From NCBI RefSeq assembly GCF_019097595.1, contig NC_080720.1:21569352-21633351 (forward strand): a DNA stretch of 64,000 nt. The letters run 5' to 3'. The DNA comes from Hemibagrus wyckioides (taxonomy: Eukaryota > Chordata > Actinopteri > Siluriformes > Bagridae). The first letter of the stretch is position 1. The number at the start of each line of letters is the position of its first letter. Positions 43,872 to 54,615 of this stretch are shown in pieces. Under the pieces are notes generated by a model that made no database searches, was not told the origin of the DNA, and was given only the letters and a program-made list of their open reading frames with translations. The position numbers were made by a program, and so were the translations under genes.

Positions 43872-46800
43872 ATGGCTAAAGTAGAGTTAACGCCGCTTAG
43901 ACCTTGGGATGATTTCTTCCCTGGATCTGAACGATTTGCCAAACCAGACATCCGCGATTTATCGAAATGGAACAACAGAGTTGTCAGCAACCTTCTTTAT
44001 TACCAGACTAATTACATGGCGATGGCAGTGATCGTGTTTCTGATAGTTGGGTGAGTGCCGGATGCACAAGTCTCTCTTTTTACTCTCCTTCACCTCTGTT
44101 AAGAGATTTAACACGGAACTGTGATCAATTTCTTATTATCTCATTAACTTATTATTTGTTTAGCAATTTATCTTAAAGATAAATGATGTTGCTATTTAAT
44201 CTGTGTATCTAATAAACTAGCTCCACTCTGCATAAAACTTAGTAGGTAAATGGCGTCGTGATCCTCAGCTTTCGAGTATACTTAGAGACTCTTTATTTAA
44301 TCATGCTTTTCTCTTTAACCTAATATAAACTTTGACTCATCAATATCCGACATTTTAAACCTGAGACGACTAAAAAAGTGCTGAGTAAAAGAGGCCATAT
44401 TGCCACATGCACATCAGCTCCAGCTCGCTGGCTCCTGAGTAATGAGCTGCAGTGTTTCAACATTTAGGCCAATATGGAAACATGAGATAATTGCTGGATG
44501 TAAATATAGCCGCCCACAGTGATGGCTAACCCTGATGACACGATATCTATAAACTGCTGAACTGTCTTTTAATGCCAGATCCACAGGGATCAGCTCCACA
44601 GTTTGTGAATGAAGTCCAGCTCCAGCCACAAGAAGGAGCAGTTTTCATGTGACGCTCTCACAACTTTTTGTTTTCAGAGTATACTCATGTCATCACTCCA
44701 CAAACCCTCGAAAGTGTGCTGTGATATCTGACACTAAGACAATAAGTCATGTAAGCTGTGATGTGGAGCCTCTATGGATCTTGAACTGAGATCAGATTGA
44801 GATCTGGAAAATTTGGAGGCCAAGTTAACACCTTGAACTGTTTGCCATGTTCCTCAGACCATTCCTGAACAAAACAGCGCACATGATTCTGTTGAAAGAA
44901 GCCTGGCATTAGGGAATACTGTCGCCATGAAGGGGTGTACTTGTTCTGCAACAATGTTTAAGTAGGTGGTTCGTCTCAAAGCAACATCCACACGCACAGC
45001 AAAACATTTCCCAGAGCTGCCTTCACTGGCTTGCGTTTTTTCCCATAGTGCATGGGCACTCTGACCAGTCTGTAGCTACTCAACCCCATTCACAAAGCTG
45101 TTTGTTCATTGCTACTTTTTTCTGTCAAATCACACACAACTGCTGAATTATTTGAGTTTGTAATGACCTGATTATCCTGTAATCCTTTAATTTAAAGTTC
45201 ACTTATACTGTTAAACTGTAATATACACTATACTGCCGAAAGTTTTGGGACATCTACCTTTACATGCACATGAATGTAATATGGAGTTGGCCCGCCCTTT
45301 GCAGCTATAACAGCTTCAATTCTTCTGGGCTTTCCACAAGGATTAGGAGTGTGTTTATGGGAATTTTTGACCATTCCTCTAGAAGCGCATTTGTGAGGTC
45401 AGGCACTGATGGTGGACGAGAAGGGGTGGCTCGCAGTCTCCACTCTAATTCATCCCAAAGGTGTTCTATCAGGTTGAGGTCAGGACTCTGTGCAGGCCAG
45501 TCAAGTTCCTCCACACCAAACTCACTCATCCATGTCTTTATGGACCTTGCTTTGTGCACTGGTGTGGTGTCATGTTGGAACAGGAAGGGGTCATCTCCAA
45601 ACTGTTCCCACAATGTTGAAAGCAGGAAATTGTCCAAAATGTCTTGGTATATTGAAGCATTAAGAGTTCCTTTCACTCGAACTAAGGGGCCGAGCCCAAC
45701 CCCTTAAAAACAACACCTGAATTCAATGATTTGGAGGGGTGTCCCAAACCTTTTGGCAATATAGTGTAGCTAATGATCAAGTTAGAAAAAAGAAAAGAAA
45801 TGCTGACCAGTCACAGGATGAAAAGGGACAGCACACGGATCTTTACTTCAGGAAGCTGTATGATGAAAATCAGTCAAATATTGAACTGATTTGAATGAGT
45901 GTTTGCTTTACTTACTGAAAACATTCTGATCATGTTTGCTTTACATTTCTGCTGAACCTCACCCAGTGTTTGTCTCCTGCACTTTTATCACTCCCTCCAG
46001 GATTCTGTGGCAGATTTTTATTATTGTTTTGGCCAAAAACGCTTGATTTTGCTGCCGCTTTTTTAAAAAAAAAGTGCTTTCTTTCCATTATTTCTTTGTT
46101 TCTTTCATTTTTGCTGGGTAAATTACTTGAATTGGCAAATCTGCAAGCACAGGATAGCTGAAGGTTTACGTTAGTGAGTTCTTTATATTCCCTGATTTAC
46201 ACACACTCTGTTTTTCCAAACTAGCTGAGTTTTCAGTGATAGATTTCACATGTAAATGTGAGAAAGTTATGAAAGTTACACATAAATTTTTCATATCCAG
46301 CTTGATAAATGAGGTAATTGTATTGTGTATAGTTTCTACTTTTGGCTTGCTTTAGGTTTTGTGGATGAAACTGTCCCTTTAGGATATTCAGGAAAATTCC
46401 TAGGTAAAAAGTTTTTTTGTGGCTTTATTTAAAATTTTATGATTCAGAGCTTTGTGTAAATTGATGAAATTCTAAGCACAGGATACTTTTTTAAACTACT
46501 AGCAGTGAAGCCACCTGTAATTACTGATAGCTGTACTTATGAATTAGAGAGGGAAAATCTAGAGAGGGAGTTGGCTTGATTTTGCATTAATTTCTGCAAA
46601 GAAATGAAACCCTGAAATGACTCTCTTGTACTTCTTAGTATATTTGAGATATGGTACAATGCTATGTCTCATATATATGCTGAAATAGAGTTATGTTCTA
46701 AGTAATTGTTGAAAAAGTGGATCTAGTTTAGGTGTTTGTCTAGATCAAACTAGGATTACCTGCTTGTATTCTCAGTCCATCACTAGATGTCACCATTCTC

Positions 46801-47370
46801 AAATACTGTGTGTTTTCTGCCTTTGTCCATTCTTCTCTGTCCTCAGGTTCATGAACCCCATTGGCATGTTGACCGGAGCTTCAGTAGTGGTAGCAGTGTT
46901 CCTTGGCGCTGTGTGGGCTGGAGAAAACAAAGCTGTGATCAAGAACTTTAAGAAAGACAACCCTACTCTATTTGTCTTTTTAGTGATGATTGCCAGCTAC
47001 CTCCTTATGTCTCTCTTTGGCGGAGTCATGGTTCTACTTTTGGGGATTAAACTCCCGCTGATGTGTGAGTCAAAATTTGTTCAGGTCTTGTGATCGATGA
47101 TTCAGCGATGAATTAAGGAAGAGAATCATGCTCAGTGTTTCAAATTAAGATGCAACAATATGGGAAAACTTAATCATCCAAACAACATACTGATTTAGTT
47201 AACATTAAAGTATCTCAGTCCAAGTTTTTTTTTTCTTCAAAGATGAGCATAGAAATTAAAATCAAATCAAAATTATTTGATAAAATGAAAGTTCTTGTGA
47301 ATTGTTAAGATCATAAACTATAGTGGCTACCACGTTTGCCACACAGCTCTGGGTTTGCGGTTTGATTCTC

Positions 47371-47401
<31 letters not shown>

Positions 47402-48346
47402 GATTTCTCTGAAGTGTGAAGTGTCTGCCTAGTGAACAGGAGACCAAATGTCTGACACAAGACACTTCTGCATGACTAAGGGGTTTCCTCCCCTAATACA
47501 AAGACATTGTAGGCTGATTGGCATCTCTAACTTGTGTGTAGTGTATGAATGGGTATGTGTGTTTGATGTGTTGGAACTCTATGGTGTCCCCTCTCCTGGT
47601 ACTCCAGAGACTCCAGGTTCCCCCTGTGTAGGATAAGAATGACCAGTCAGGTTCAAGAATTCAACAGCACATGATATAATGTAGTATAATGATAATAATA
47701 TACATGAAACCACTTACAATACAAGACAGAGTTTTCAGGCAGAATATACATTTCAGAAAGTAATATATCAATTTGGCACCCTGTGTAAGATAAGCAGTAA
47801 AGAAGATGGATGGATGGGTGTTCGGGTGGATGGAAGGAAGGATCGATGTTTAGATGGGTGTTCGGATGGATGAATGAATGTTGGGATGGATGGATGGATA
47901 GATGGATAGATATATGGATGTTCAAATGTATTAATGGATGAATGTTTGGATGGATGTTCGTATGGATAGATGTTCAGATGGATGGATGAATGTTGGGATG
48001 GATGTTCAGATGAATTGATGTTCGGATAGATAGATGGATGGATGGATAGATATTTGGATGTTTGTTCTAATCCCAGAATCACCACCTTATTGGTATTGGG
48101 GGGAAAAAATGAAACTCTATGACCCAAAGCATTCTCAGTTTCATTTGAATCTTGTCCTTTTGCATTCCAGTGATCTTCGCTCACGCATCTCTGCGTCTGC
48201 GCAACATGAAGAACAAACTGGAGAATAAGATGGAGAGCGCAGGGCTGAAAAAGTCACCCATGGGCATTCTACTGGAAGCACTCGGCCAACAGGAAGAGAA
48301 TTTAAACAAGATTCAAGACTTCCTGGAAAGCAAGCTCAAGGAATGA
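43872..48346 (+). CDS. arl6ip5: ADP-ribosylation factor-like 6 interacting protein 5 (PRAF3/JWA family), complete CDS
   Basis: Three exons, 43872-44050, 46847-47064 and 48171-48346, with GT-AG ends and matching phases, encode 190 residues (human 188). It is a PRA1-family ER membrane protein; in mammals it binds ARL6 and the glutamate transporter EAAC1 and restrains transporter trafficking. Seen: N-terminal [15 protein letters not shown], the [20 protein letters not shown] stretch typical of PRA1 proteins, two hydrophobic hairpins (about 47-95 and 110-145), [18 protein letters not shown], and a lysine/glutamate-rich C-terminus ending SKLKE. The start ATG has G at -3 and +4. The 2.8 kb first intron holds Tc1 remnants; the 1.1 kb second intron holds a SINE-like repeat and a GGAT-type array. 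It is head to head with trnt1. Identification is firm. Confidence 0.96.
44770..45110 (-). mobile_element. Tc1-like transposase remnant in arl6ip5 intron 1
   Basis: The minus strand reads [20 protein letters not shown] then [10 protein letters not shown], a decayed piece of the transposase distal half. No ends recognised. It lies just left of the 45 kb element. Confidence 0.65.
45123..45223. repeat. 101-bp flank shared with 16216-16316
   Basis: Same length and, by eye, one mismatch relative to 16216-16316; placed identically beside the 45 kb Tc1-type element. Confidence 0.85.
45224..45768 (-). mobile_element. internally deleted Tc1/mariner-type element in arl6ip5 intron 1
   Basis: TACACTATACTGCCGAAAG at the left and CTTTTGGCAATATAGTGTA at the right form the inverted ends (545 bp). 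A minus-strand frame, 45676-45305, encodes the distal transposase: [27 protein letters not shown] (second catalytic aspartate), [18 protein letters not shown] (catalytic glutamate). The helix-turn-helix half is absent and a small deletion shifts the end. It cannot be autonomous. Confidence 0.85.
47310..47790 (+). repeat. SINE-like repeat in arl6ip5 intron 2
   Basis: GGTTTGATTCTCTGACGTGT (box B-like), a TG run at 47375-47400, GATTGGCATCTCTAACTTGT and CCAGTCAGGTTCAAGAATTC. A segment at 47640-47770 is shared with the 51 kb copy, after which family words resume (TTGGCACCCTGTGTAAGATA). Confidence 0.65.
47800..48063 (+). repeat. GGAT/GGATGTTC tandem array in arl6ip5 intron 2
   Basis: Degenerate array of GGATGGAT tetramers with interspersed GGATGTTCGGATGG and GAATGTTGGGATGG units. 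It starts where the SINE-like repeat ends in ATGGATGG, so it probably grew from that tail. It stops about 110 bp before exon 3. Confidence 0.85.
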
Positions 48347-48557
48347 TGGCGACGTTGGCGACTTTTCCATGTTTTCATTCTGCATGATCAGGATCCGGGT
48401 GTACGGATGATTGCATCTGCAAAAGATGTGAGAGTGCGCTTAACTGCTTGCAGTGAGATGTTTATCAAGTGACATGATATCATATGTTACAAAGCACAAT
48501 TTTTTCTGTTAATTGATATGTTCTTGTTTTTCTTTGAAGGTTTTTTTTTTTTTTTTA

Positions 48558-48563
48558 AATAAA
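48558..48563 (+). terminator. arl6ip5: AATAAA polyadenylation signal of arl6ip5 (candidate)
   Basis: The first canonical AATAAA downstream of the arl6ip5 stop codon, 212 bp after it and following a T-rich run. Another AATAAA near 49041 could give a longer 3' UTR. Confidence 0.5.
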
Positions 48564-49114
48564 GAAATAACCAAAGATTATGAGAACTGAAAAGAAAGGA
48601 ACATTGCAGGATGTGAAGCTAATGTGATGAGTGTGGCTTCTAGGTTCAAGTACCATTAGCATGATTTAAAGGTCCACTTTTCGTCCCGGGTGGATTTCTG
48701 GGATTTATTTAATCAATGAGAAACCAAAATTTGTTGACAATATTTTGCTCATTTTCAGTAACTTCTCTGTATTTGAATGCGTCTCATTTATCTTGAACAG
48801 TCATGAACAGCAGCATGTCTTGCTTCAAGAGGAAATAATGCAATGAATCATTTATACTGTGAAAGTCTGAACCGTTTGTCTTCTGTTTGCCTGTTAGCTA
48901 CCACCTTAAAAATATCAAGATGTTTAGTATTAATAAATAATGAAGTTATTATTATACAGTTAACCTGAAGATCAAGTGTTAAAATTCATCATTCAGATGA
49001 ATACAGCAAAAACACTCCATGATGTTACTGAATTACAAAAATAAAGTGTTTGAATTTTTTTTTCTTTCTACGGCGTGCTCTTTCATAGCACATCAGTAGA
49101 ATGGCTAATAGAGT

Positions 49115-49150
<36 letters not shown>

Positions 49151-50179
49151 CTTACCCTCCTCAATAGGTGCAGTAGATTGCAGGAACAGCTCCCTAGGTC
49201 ATGACTCAGTATATTGTACATGTATTGGTGTACTGCTCACTGGAACACTGAAGAATCAATTTCCGGCAACATAACTACACTTTACTGCTTGTGTAAAAAC
49301 TTAAAACTTCACCAGTAGCATTCATCAACAACAGGAAGAACCGATATCATTATTTTTTAATGTTTCATTGTACTTCAAACAGGATGGTAGTCTATCTAGT
49401 GGATTTCTTTAACTGTTAAAGTTGTTAGATGCAAAATGTATATAGAAAATTAAATAAAATTTAAAAATAAATATGGAAATGCAAGTAATCATTTGAGAGC
49501 TGCTTATGTTTGTAAAGTTGGCAGAGAGTTCTTCTACCATTTTGTCTTACCCGAGACACTTCAGAAAATATGACATACTTTCCAGAAATGGAACATAGTA
49601 AGCAACAATGCTCCTGGTTTTTGTGTTGCATCATGGGAGCAAACGTTCCAGCGCACTAATTTTGCGATTGAGAGACAGAGCCTTTAAAATGGCGACTGAA
49701 TTATTGAGCTATGGGGGCTTATGGAGTTTGAGGGTTCTGCAGTTACTCATATGGCTGCTGAATTAGCAACAGTGCAACATAATGTGCTTCTTTTTCCAAG
49801 CTGCACCCCATGTGAGCTAATGAATCCTGCTCTGTTTGTTATGAGCCCAGTTTTTTGGGATGTATATAAGAAGTAGGCGCATGTTAAATAAGAAATAAAA
49901 CACTATGGGATGTGCTGTTGTAGGAAATTGTTCAATGGTGGCATGGTGTGATGCCGCCTGGAAGTCCAACAACAGCGTTCCTCATACCACAGCAGTTCGC
50001 CTACAATTACAATTCTTTATTTATTAATGAAAGCCATTCTCTCATGCTTTCAAACCTTTATAGTTAAATGTAACTATACATATACAATGGGAAATCTCTG
50101 CAAAACAAGTCAGTTCCTGTTATCAGGTTATAAAACCTATAGAATTTCATCCCTTCAGGAATTAAAGCTCTCTTAGGGT
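48564..50179. other. intergenic, no gene seen
   Basis: Downstream of arl6ip5. No lmod3-like exon; only short repeats. Confidence 0.65.
49117..49147 (+). repeat. (CT)n microsatellite
   Basis: CTCT run about 770 bp downstream of the arl6ip5 stop codon. Confidence 0.95.
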
Positions 50180-50660
50180 GAGTCTCAATCGGTTCAGTAG
50201 TCAGGGCACTTCGCAACATCCTTCCAGTGCACTAGAATGCTTGCAACCCGAAAAATCCCACAATGCACTGCAAAACCAGAAGCATCGATTTTCACTATGC
50301 TCCCTCATATTTTCTGAAGCCTCTCAGCTGGAAAAAAAATGGCAGATGAACTCTCGGTCATCTTCATGTACAAATGTACAAGTTGTTTGTTGTTGATACT
50401 GTATGTAACATCCTATATACAGTTTGCTTAAATCTAATGACTATGAAATGTTTCATTATTTAAAAATATCCAGTAGCTAGACTACAATCCTGCTTGATTA
50501 AGCCAACAAATGTATTTAATTTAAATAGTTTATATGTTTGCGTTTTATGGATAGTCATGTCAAGTGTGGAGTAAGCCAGGGTCTTTAGAAGTGTCCCAAA
50601 TTGTGTACAAAGACATACTGATTCATAATCTAGCAAGCTAGGGAGCTTATTGAGACTACT
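50180..50660. mobile_element. possible MITE-like element
   Basis: The left end GAGTCTCAATCGGTTC and the right end AGCTTATTGAGACTA are imperfect inverted repeats about 480 bp apart, with CACAATGCACTGCAAAACC inside. No transposase remnant. Class unproven. Confidence 0.4.
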
Positions 50661-51049
50661 TTTTTTCTTGAAGTTTATAAAACAATTAACTCATTCTCTT
50701 TTTACAGAGAATATGAAAATGTCCTGAATATTGACTGTTACAAACACTGACACTCCACTCCTACCATGTTACATACACAGCTCCTTACATTAACATTGGT
50801 TTACTTGTTAAATTTTTTACTTGTTATATTTTTATTTAGCCTTAGATTATGTAATACCTCCTAGTGAATGAGCTGCTGCTATTGAAACAATAGTGTATTG
50901 GAACAAGTGCATTAAATAATCATTTAAACGACAGCTGCTACATTTGTCAAAGCCGAGCTGTTGTAGAAAACGCCTTTTGACCAATCAGAAGCTAAAGAGG
51001 ACTCTGAAGTGCCTTCCTAGTAAATAGAAGATCCAAGTTTCAAATACCA

Positions 51050-51420
51050 AATCTTCTGCTGGAAGCTTAGTGGTTAACACATTTTGCTCCTCTGTCCTGT
51101 GTATGTGGAGTTTGCATTGTTCTCCCCATGCTTCAGGGTTTTCCGGTTTCCCCCTCCACTCTCTAAGGACATGAGGCTGATTGGCATCACTTAACTGTCT
51201 ATAGTATATGAATAGGTGTATGGGTGCATTTGATTTGTGTCCTGTTATAGCGCCAGGTTCCTGTTAGGATAACGATGGCCAGTCAGGTTCAAGAACTCAA
51301 CAGCCCGTATTGTAGTACAATATACTGTATACAACTACTTACAATAAAAAGGCACTTTTAAGGCAGAATTTTGATGTCCTTCAATAATATACTATCAATT
51401 TATTTAATAGTTTATTAAAT
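51050..51420 (+). repeat. SINE-like repeat copy related to the one at 47.3 kb
   Basis: GTGTATGTGGAGTTTGCATT, GATTGGCATCACTTAACTGT, CCAGTCAGGTTCAAGAACTC, then the same downstream words as at 47.7 kb (ACTTACAATAAAAAGGCACT; AATATACTATCAATTT). Confidence 0.65.
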
Positions 51421-51819
51421 TCGATAAACAAAAAATACTTGCTTATGAGGTTGATGACTTTTATGCAACATGGGCCAATGCAACCAAATGAATGTAGCAA
51501 TAGATCAGAGGGAGTGCAGATGCTATTATAGGAATCTCTCCAAAACAGACCGCAAACAGCTGTGTGTGTTTGCTGTAGTGTGTCCTGAAGTGACTGGAGT
51601 GCTGGTGCTGGACTTCAGTTCTTGATTATTGGCCTAGCAACACCAATAATAGCTAATTTGATTATGCGTTAAGTTTTAATCAGCTGGTTCTACTCTCATT
51701 CATCTTTCGTACCTGCTTCCTTATCCTGATCAGGGTCTGAGTCGATCCTTAGCCTAAGTTTACCGATCCATCTCAAGATCCATGCAGACATTATACATTT
51801 AGGTCTACATGCATAGATG

Positions 51820-51950
51820 AAACCTGAACCTGGAGAGGAAAAGAAATGCAGACAGACATGGGATGGAAATGCGGAACTCCACACAGACAGTAATCTGAGC
51901 CGAGTAGCGTGTAGAGGCACCAACACTACCTGCTGTGCCTCCCTGTTCAG
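51820..51950 (-). repeat. SINE-like repeat fragment, reverse
   Basis: CCTGAACCTGGAGAGGAAAA, AACTCCACACAGACAG and AGGCACCAACACTACCTGCT match the reverse pattern of box B-type fish repeats (CTGTGAGGCAGCAACACTAC type). It accounts for the start of a misleading open frame here. Confidence 0.5.
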
Positions 51951-53487
51951 TTGGATCATTTATGTAGAACAACCCCTTCTCTGCAACAGCTGTACAGAAG
52001 AGACAATATCTCCATGTGGTTTATCTTACGGTCAAATTAATATAAGCAAAACAATAAGTTGCAACATGAAAAGTAGAACTTTTATCTCACCACTTTGCAA
52101 TAACACTAAAATCAATCATACTGTATTTGACAGGAGAAGTTTCACCATTGTAGAAGGTGTGCAGAACAGGAATAGTGTACACAGTAGCAGTATTACGTAC
52201 TTCAACCGAAACTGTGAGACTGTAATTAGAGTTCCTCTGACAAGTTTTTACCTCTGTAGTGGGGATTAATGGCTCATATGAAAGTAGACACTCTATTCCT
52301 AGTATTTGTTTTTACTTAGTCTTCTACGAACAATAAATTCAAAGAAAGGTTACAAAAAAAAAAACCCATTTTCCACACGTTTGTATTTTCAAAGTAAATG
52401 TTGATATTAAACCCATTTCTGCTTTCTGAGACACCCCAAGTGCTTGTTTCATAAGCATCTAAAATTAAGTGTTATCTTCAACCACTAAAATTCTGTGTAA
52501 GGTTATCACAACTGAGGTAAAAACATCTCACACTAAAAGCTAACAATGTCCTGACTCATTGTAGCGATAGAATCATTCATTTGTTTATACTGATGGAAAT
52601 GTATGATAAGTCGATTTTGGATTGCCAGGGTATTGGTAAAAAGGGTTAAGAGCTGTTTTACAATTGGTAATTTTTACAATTTTTCCTGTGGTATTAAACT
52701 CTTGCTACTCTGCTTTTCCCCTCAGTTATTAGATGAATATGATCTCTTCATAAATTATCCTGATGGGCAAGATGAGCTGTATGGTGTTACAACATGTTTC
52801 ACAAATTTTCTTCCTCTGACGTACAGTTCAGAAGACTGATCATGTTTAGCAGCAAGAGCAAAATAATCTGCTTTTGAAATGGTTGGGCTTCTAATAATTC
52901 GATAATTAGAGGGCATTGTTTAGGACTCTTATGAACTTGCTGACCTGTGGTTTGCTGTATAATTAGAAGGTAGGTACAAGACTATTTTCTGCCCTCAAAG
53001 TTTAAACGGTCAAGCCATTTCCTTTCAAGGTAAAAATGTGCTTCAGAAATAGACAGGTTTGTAGAATAATCTACGACCAAGCCACTGATGTTGGCTACTA
53101 AAGAAAAACCCAGGTCATACACACGTGTTAAATGGCGCTTAGATGCAGGAAGAAGCGTCTGGTAAGGTAAGATACAGATAGAAGGCCATTGTTTGTTTTA
53201 AAGACCGGTGTCAGCTGCTGCTGCCCTCCCTGATATCTTTGTGCAGCTGTTGTGTCTTGAATAGAGAAGGAAGAGAGACAGCAGGGCACAGCTGTGACCT
53301 GGACATCCTGGTTTGTTTGGGGAGAGCGGTGAGCTGTGTGGACCTGAGTTTACTAGAGTACAGTAGCCAGTTGTTCCAGTTGAGTGAAACTGGGTGAAGT
53401 TTAAAACTTTGAAGTAAAAATTTAATTTACAGACATTGCCTAATGCATGATAAAAAAAAAAAAGACAGTCATTGTCATTTATTTAAA
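51951..53487. other. intergenic, no gene seen
   Basis: Open frames are chance-length. No similarity to leiomodin or any other family noticed. Confidence 0.6.
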
Positions 53488-53952
53488 ATGTCCTTAAGGT
53501 GTCCCAAGATCTGTTTTGGTGTCCATAAGCTGTCCTTAATATGTCCCCAGGTTTAATTTGATGTCCATAAGGTGTCTTTAAGGCATCCCCAGGTCTATTT
53601 TCATGTCCTTAAGGCATCCCCAGGTCTATTTCCGTGTCCATAAGGTGTCCCCAGGTTTAGTTTGATGTCCATAAGGTGTCCATAAAGTGTCCTTTAAGTG
53701 TCCTTAATATGTCCCCAGGTCTAGTTTGATGTCCATAAGGTGTCTTTAAGGCATCCCCAGGTCTATTTTCATGTCCTTAAGGTGTCCCCAGGTCTGTTTT
53801 GGTGTCCTTAATATGTCCCCAGGTCTAGTTTTATGTCCATACGTTGTCCTCAGGTCTATTTTCGTGTCCTTAAGGTGTCCCCAGGTCTAATTTGGTGTGT
53901 TTAAGATGTCCGGAAGTCTATTTTGGTGTACTTAAGGTGTGCTCGGGTCTAT
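53488..53952 (+). repeat. minisatellite with nested and higher-order periodicity
   Basis: About 465 bp built from the words TGTCCATAAGG/TGTCCTTAAGG and GTCCCCAGGTCTATTTT in variable order, unit near 30 bp. A longer block starting TCCTTAATATGTCCCCAGGT recurs at 53533 and 53701 (168 bp apart). It ends where a Tc1-like element begins. Confidence 0.9.
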
Positions 53953-53954
53953 TA

Positions 53955-54615
53955 TACATTAATTAGCCATAACATTAAAACCATTGACAGGTAAAAAAAT
54001 AACATTGATTATCTTGTTGCAGAGGCATTCTTTCAAGGGGTGGGATATATTAGGCAGCAAGTGAACAGTCAGGTCTGAAAGATGTGTTGGATTCAGGAAA
54101 ATTGGGCAACAGAAATGATTCGAGCAACTTTGACAAATTGTGATGGCTAGACTACTAGGTCAGAGCATCTCCTAAACAGCAGGACTTGGTGTTCCTGGTA
54201 TGCAGTAGATCATACCTACCAAGAGTGATCCAAAAAAAAACCCCCCACAACTGGTGATCCAGTGACAGGGTCACTGATGCACATGGGTTATGCCAGTGGC
54301 CTCTTTCAGCAGGATAATTAACCATGCCAAACTGCAATAATTGTTTATGAATGGTTTGAGGAACATGACAGTTCAAGTTCCAGCCTTCCAAATCCCCCAA
54401 AACTCAACCTGATTAATCATCTGTAGGATGTCCGATCCATGGAGAGCCACCTCACAAGAAGACTTAAAGGATCTGCTGCTAACATCTTGGTGTCGGATAC
54501 CACAGCACACCTTCAGAGGTCTTGTGGAGTCCATACTGACGGCTCAGGCTGGTTTTGTAGCACAAGAGGAACTACCCAATATTAGGAAGGTGGTTGTAAT
54601 CTTATGGATTATCTA
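53955..54615 (+). mobile_element. degenerate Tc1-like element, same family as the one at 42 kb
   Basis: The left end (ACATTAATTAGCCATAACAT) and right end (GTTGTAATCTTATGGATTAT) are decayed inverted repeats. Inner segments match the 42 kb copy (GGGTGGGATATATTAGGCAG; CATCTTGGTGTCGGATACCA), with more sequence between but many breaks. It starts where the 53.5 kb minisatellite stops. Confidence 0.8.

Noticed and set aside
51817..52269. 150-residue cysteine-rich frame on the plus strand
   Set aside because: Its first part translates a dispersed repeat fragment and the rest has no family resemblance; treated as chance.
53488..53952. CRISPR-like repeat-spacer array
   Set aside because: Repeats are variable in length and order with no unique spacers; this is a eukaryotic minisatellite.
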